Below are positions 4,397 through 6,939 of a stretch of 6,939 bases of DNA, one piece after another. Source of the stretch: an uncultured Clostridiaceae bacterium (lineage in GTDB: Bacteria; Bacillota; Clostridia; Lachnospirales; Lachnospiraceae); the NCBI GenBank assembly GCA_947175375.1, contig CAMWMT010000142.1:1-6939 (forward strand). The letters run 5' to 3'. The translations under genes were made by a program, and so were the position numbers. The stretch's first letter is position 1; each line of letters starts with the position of its first letter. A model generated the notes under the pieces. The model was not told the origin of the DNA. It made no database searches and saw only the letters and a program-made list of their open reading frames with translations.

Positions 4397-5610
4397 CGAA
4401 GAATGTATATTCCGTCCGGCAGGTCAATTCCTACATTAAAAATATGTTTGTGCAGGATTTCATGCTGAAACGGATCTATGTCAAAGGAGAGATCTCCAAC
4501 TGTAAATACCATACGGCAGGACATATCTATTTTTCCCTGAAGGACGAATCCGGAGCGATCCACTGCGTCATGTTCGCAGGTGACCGGAGAGGGCTTGCGT
4601 TCCGAATGCAGGAGGGGCAGAAAGTCATCGTGCTTGGCAGCATTAGTGTCTATGAGCGAGATGGAAAATATCAGCTCTACGCAAAAGAGATCGTTCTGGA
4701 TGGCGAAGGCGTGCTGTACCAGCGATATGTACAGCTCAAGCGGGAACTGGAAGAGATGGGGATGTTCGCCGCCGAATACAAGCAGCCGATCCCAGTATAC
4801 AGCAGGACTGTGGGTATTGTCACGGCGCCGACCGGGGCGGCGATCCGGGATATCATGAATATCGCAAAACGAAGGAATCCCTGTGTACAGTTGATCCTGT
4901 ACCCGGCGCTGGTACAGGGAGAGCAGGCGGCTCCCAGCATCGTGCAGGGGATCCGGACACTGGATGCTTATGGCGTGGATGTGATGATCGTAGGCCGTGG
5001 GGGCGGTTCTATAGAAGACCTGTGGGCATTTAATGAAGAAATGGTGGCAAGGGCGATCTTCGAGTGCCGTACCCCGGTGATCTCGGCGGTCGGACATGAG
5101 ACCGATACGACGATCGCGGACTATGTGGCGGACTTAAGAGCGCCGACACCTTCTGCAGCTGCGGAGCTGGCAGTCGCGGATTACCGGCAGCTTTTGGCGG
5201 GTGTGGAACTGTTCAAGAATCAGCTGACCGACCGTCTGGAACAGAAGATTGGCTGGTATCGTCAGCGCACGGAGCGTTATGGGCTTCTGCTGCAGCATGT
5301 TAGCCCACAGAACAGGCTGAATGAGAAAAAACAATATGCGGCGGACCTGATGGAGCGGCTGCGGCAGGAGATGCAGCAGAAGCTTACGGAACGCAGACAT
5401 CGGATGCAGCTCTGCGCAGGCAGGCTGGAAGGGCTTTCGCCACTGAAGAAGCTGCAGCAGGGATATTCTTATACGGAACTTCCGGATGGAAGGGTGCTTC
5501 GGAGTGTTTCCCAGATACAGCCGGGAGAGCTGGTCACGATCCATGTGACAGATGGAAAAGTCCTGGCAAGGGCAGAAGGGACAGAGCGGATGGAAAGGAA
5601 CGGGCAGTGA
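4393..5610 (+). CDS. xseA: Exodeoxyribonuclease VII large subunit
   Basis: XseA is the catalytic subunit of exonuclease VII, which degrades single-stranded DNA from both ends to oligonucleotides. The 405-residue protein begins with an OB-fold nucleic-acid binding domain (about 1-100, with YVKGEISNCK and HIYFSLKDE). The catalytic domain follows, with PTGAAIRDI (146-154), the hallmark GRGGGSIEDLWAFN (201-214), SAVGHETD (231-238) and APTPSAAAE (250-258). A Q/R/E-rich helical segment (about 265-345) that should bind XseB follows, then a C-terminal segment SPLKKLQQGYSY (349-360). It is somewhat shorter than the roughly 450-residue E. coli and B. subtilis proteins, mainly in the coiled-coil region, which is not alarming. 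Its ATG shares 4 nt with the nusB stop. The xseB start sits at its own stop codon, as expected for obligate partners. Confidence 0.96.
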   Translation: MTKNVYSVRQVNSYIKNMFVQDFMLKRIYVKGEISNCKYHTAGHIYFSLKDESGAIHCVMFAGDRRGLAFRMQEGQKVIVLGSISVYERDGKYQLYAKEIVLDGEGVLYQRYVQLKRELEEMGMFAAEYKQPIPVYSRTVGIVTAPTGAAIRDIMNIAKRRNPCVQLILYPALVQGEQAAPSIVQGIRTLDAYGVDVMIVGRGGGSIEDLWAFNEEMVARAIFECRTPVISAVGHETDTTIADYVADLRAPTPSAAAELAVADYRQLLAGVELFKNQLTDRLEQKIGWYRQRTERYGLLLQHVSPQNRLNEKKQYAADLMERLRQEMQQKLTERRHRMQLCAGRLEGLSPLKKLQQGYSYTELPDGRVLRSVSQIQPGELVTIHVTDGKVLARAEGTERMERNGQ

Positions 5611-5840
5611 TGGCAGAAGAGTTAAAAGAGAAAAAAGAAGAGCCGGGTCTGGAAGAGGCTTTTGAGAAGATCGAAGGACTTCTGGAGAAATTGGGAGACC
5701 GGGATGTGTCTCTGGAGGATTCTTTCCGGTATTATCAGGAGGGGATGGAGCTTTTGAAGCTGTGTAATGCCCGGATCGACCACGTGGAAAAGCAGATGCT
5801 CCAGATCGATGAGGAGGGACAGATCCATGAATTTTTCTGA
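5610..5840 (+). CDS. xseB: Exodeoxyribonuclease VII small subunit
   Basis: XseB is the small non-catalytic subunit that binds the long helix of XseA; several copies attach to each large subunit. The 76-residue acidic helical protein shows the family core FEKIEGLLEKLGDRDVSLED followed by SFRYYQEGMELLKLCNARID and VEKQML, and has the usual length (60-85). The start could be ATG 5610, overlapping the xseA TGA by 1 nt, or GTG 5607, which adds one residue. AAAGGAA (5594-5600) serves either. ATG is preferred by codon type. The 3' end overlaps ispA by 14 nt. Confidence 0.93.
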   Translation: MAEELKEKKEEPGLEEAFEKIEGLLEKLGDRDVSLEDSFRYYQEGMELLKLCNARIDHVEKQMLQIDEEGQIHEFF

Positions 5841-6723
5841 GGAACTGAGAGAGCGGACAGAACAGACAGAATCCATTATATATAGATTGCTCCCGAGGTA
5901 TCTGGGACAGCAGCATCTGGTCGTGGAAGCGATGTGCTACAGCGTAACGGCGGGCGGCAAGAGGCTGCGCCCTCTGATCATGTATGAAACCTTCCGAATG
6001 TTTAACGGGAAAACGGATGCCATCGAGTTGTTCATGGCAGCCATTGAGATGATCCACACCTATTCGCTGGTACACGATGATCTGCCGGCCATGGACAATG
6101 ACGAGTACCGCAGAGGAAAGCTGACGACCCATGCAAAATATGGACATGCCATGGGGATCCTGGCAGGCGACGGGCTTCTGAACCTGGCTTTTGAACTGGC
6201 AGCTTACGCTTTTGACTGTGAGGAAGACGCGGATGGCTTGAAGCGTGTGGCGAAGGCACTGCAGATTCTTGGAGAAAAGGCCGGTATCTATGGGATGATC
6301 GGCGGCCAGGTCGTGGACGTGGAATCTACCGGACAGGCTATTGATGAGGAAAAGCTCCTGTTCATCTATGAGTTGAAGACCAGTGCGCTTCTGGAAGCAT
6401 CCATGATGATCGGCGCGGTACTGGCGGGGGCGTCTAAAGAAGAAGTGCAGGCCGTGGAGCAGATTGCGTCCGACGTGGGAATAGCCTTCCAGATCCGGGA
6501 TGATATCCTGGACGTAACAAGCACGCTGGAAGTGCTTGGGAAGCCGGTCAACAGTGATGACCGCAATGAGAAGACGACGTACGTGACGCTGAAAGGGCTT
6601 GAGAAAGCCTCGGAAGAGGTGGAGGCGATATCGGCGCGGGCGCTGGACAAGCTGGAATCTCTTCCATATAAAAATGAATTTCTGACGGAACTGATAAAAT
6701 CCTTGATATACAGAGAAAAGTAG
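5827..6723 (+). CDS. ispA: Polyprenyl (farnesyl) diphosphate synthase
   Basis: This enzyme condenses dimethylallyl and geranyl diphosphate with isopentenyl diphosphate to make farnesyl diphosphate, the precursor for undecaprenyl carrier and quinone-type lipids. The 298-residue protein matches E. coli IspA in length. Visible motifs are GGKRLRP (43-49), the first aspartate-rich motif DDLPAMD (84-90) with the two-residue insertion typical of bacterial farnesyl synthases, GGQVVD (159-164), KT (184-185), and the second motif DDILD (225-229). Aspartates of both motifs bind magnesium and diphosphate. ATG 5827 is chosen because AGGAGGG (5812-5818) is 8 nt upstream. An in-frame ATG at 5767 lies inside xseB and would add 20 unrelated residues. 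Product length (C15 or C20) cannot be settled by eye. The dxs gene that follows supplies the precursors. Confidence 0.94.
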   Translation: MNFSEELRERTEQTESIIYRLLPRYLGQQHLVVEAMCYSVTAGGKRLRPLIMYETFRMFNGKTDAIELFMAAIEMIHTYSLVHDDLPAMDNDEYRRGKLTTHAKYGHAMGILAGDGLLNLAFELAAYAFDCEEDADGLKRVAKALQILGEKAGIYGMIGGQVVDVESTGQAIDEEKLLFIYELKTSALLEASMMIGAVLAGASKEEVQAVEQIASDVGIAFQIRDDILDVTSTLEVLGKPVNSDDRNEKTTYVTLKGLEKASEEVEAISARALDKLESLPYKNEFLTELIKSLIYREK

Positions 6724-6735
6724 AGGGCACGGACC

Positions 6736-6939
6736 ATGGCACTGGAACAGATCAATCAGGTCAATGATATCAAACAGATACCGCCGGAGGAATATGAAAA
6801 GCTTGCCGCGGAGATCCGGGAATTTCTGATCGAGAAGATCAGCCGGACCGGCGGGCATCTGGCATCGAATCTGGGTGTGGTCGAGCTTACGATGGCATTG
6901 CATTTGAGCTTTGATTTTCCCCGGGACAAGGTGATATGG
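6736..6939 (+). CDS. dxs: 1-deoxy-D-xylulose-5-phosphate synthase, N-terminal part
   Basis: Dxs joins pyruvate and glyceraldehyde 3-phosphate using thiamine diphosphate, the first step of the MEP isoprenoid pathway. The window holds the first 68 codons and then ends. The family signature GGHLASNLGVVELT (39-52) is present, with His41 at the position of the conserved E. coli His49. The sequence stops at DKVIW, just before the expected DVGHQ. The start has GAGGG (6723-6727) 8 nt upstream and lies 12 nt after the ispA stop, so the two are probably cotranscribed and both serve isoprenoid synthesis. Confidence 0.95.
   Translation, partial: MALEQINQVNDIKQIPPEEYEKLAAEIREFLIEKISRTGGHLASNLGVVELTMALHLSFDFPRDKVIW

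Noticed and set aside
4249..5097. 282-codon minus-strand frame
   Set aside because: It lies opposite the nusB end and the xseA catalytic motifs, and no recognisable protein pattern is present.
5134..6903. 589-codon open frame on the minus strand
   Set aside because: It is antisense to xseA, xseB, ispA and dxs, all recognised by motifs. Its product is low-complexity and rich in His, Arg, Leu and Pro, as expected of a shadow frame.

Overview
The window looks like chromosomal DNA of a clostridial Firmicute, most likely a Lachnospiraceae relative. The evidence is strong AGGAGG-type ribosome sites, sigma-A-type promoters, a moderate-GC coding style, and the gene order asp23 - nusB - xseA - xseB - ispA - dxs, which is familiar in Clostridia. 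The family assignment is an inference from order and protein style, not from a search.

Layout. On the left, the N-terminal part of a multi-pass membrane protein (1-422, minus strand) runs off the edge. It is divergent from a PfkB-family sugar kinase (609-1505). The 186 bp between them hold one good sigma-A promoter per gene and a small inverted repeat between the promoters. A near-consensus promoter overlapping the kinase stop codon drives prfC (peptide chain release factor 3, GTG start at 1697). A second promoter after prfC drives an Asp23/Gls24-family gene (3494-3868). A terminator- or attenuator-like structure follows, then a tightly packed run of nusB, xseA, xseB, ispA and the start of dxs. 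Its junctions are overlapping or nearly so: 4 nt, 1 nt, 14 nt, and a 12-nt gap. This run joins transcription antitermination (NusB), exonuclease VII (XseA and XseB) and isoprenoid precursor synthesis (Dxs, IspA).

The most interesting signal is not a gene. The 5' leaders of prfC and asp23 each carry a 98-nt palindromic unit (1580-1677 and 3376-3473). The two align without gaps and match at 80 of 98 positions by hand count. Both fold into the same shape: a 21-position basal stem, a 7-nt one-sided bulge AGACA(C/G)G, a 14-position apical stem and an identical 12-nt loop ACGCGGATGCGG. Of the 18 differences, 17 lie in stem strands, and at least six base pairs change on both sides while staying paired. 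Each unit is preceded by a short satellite built from the same end sequences and is followed 11-12 nt later by AGGAGG and the start codon. This could be a dispersed palindromic repeat, a structured leader RNA, or both. I do not recognise it as a named family.
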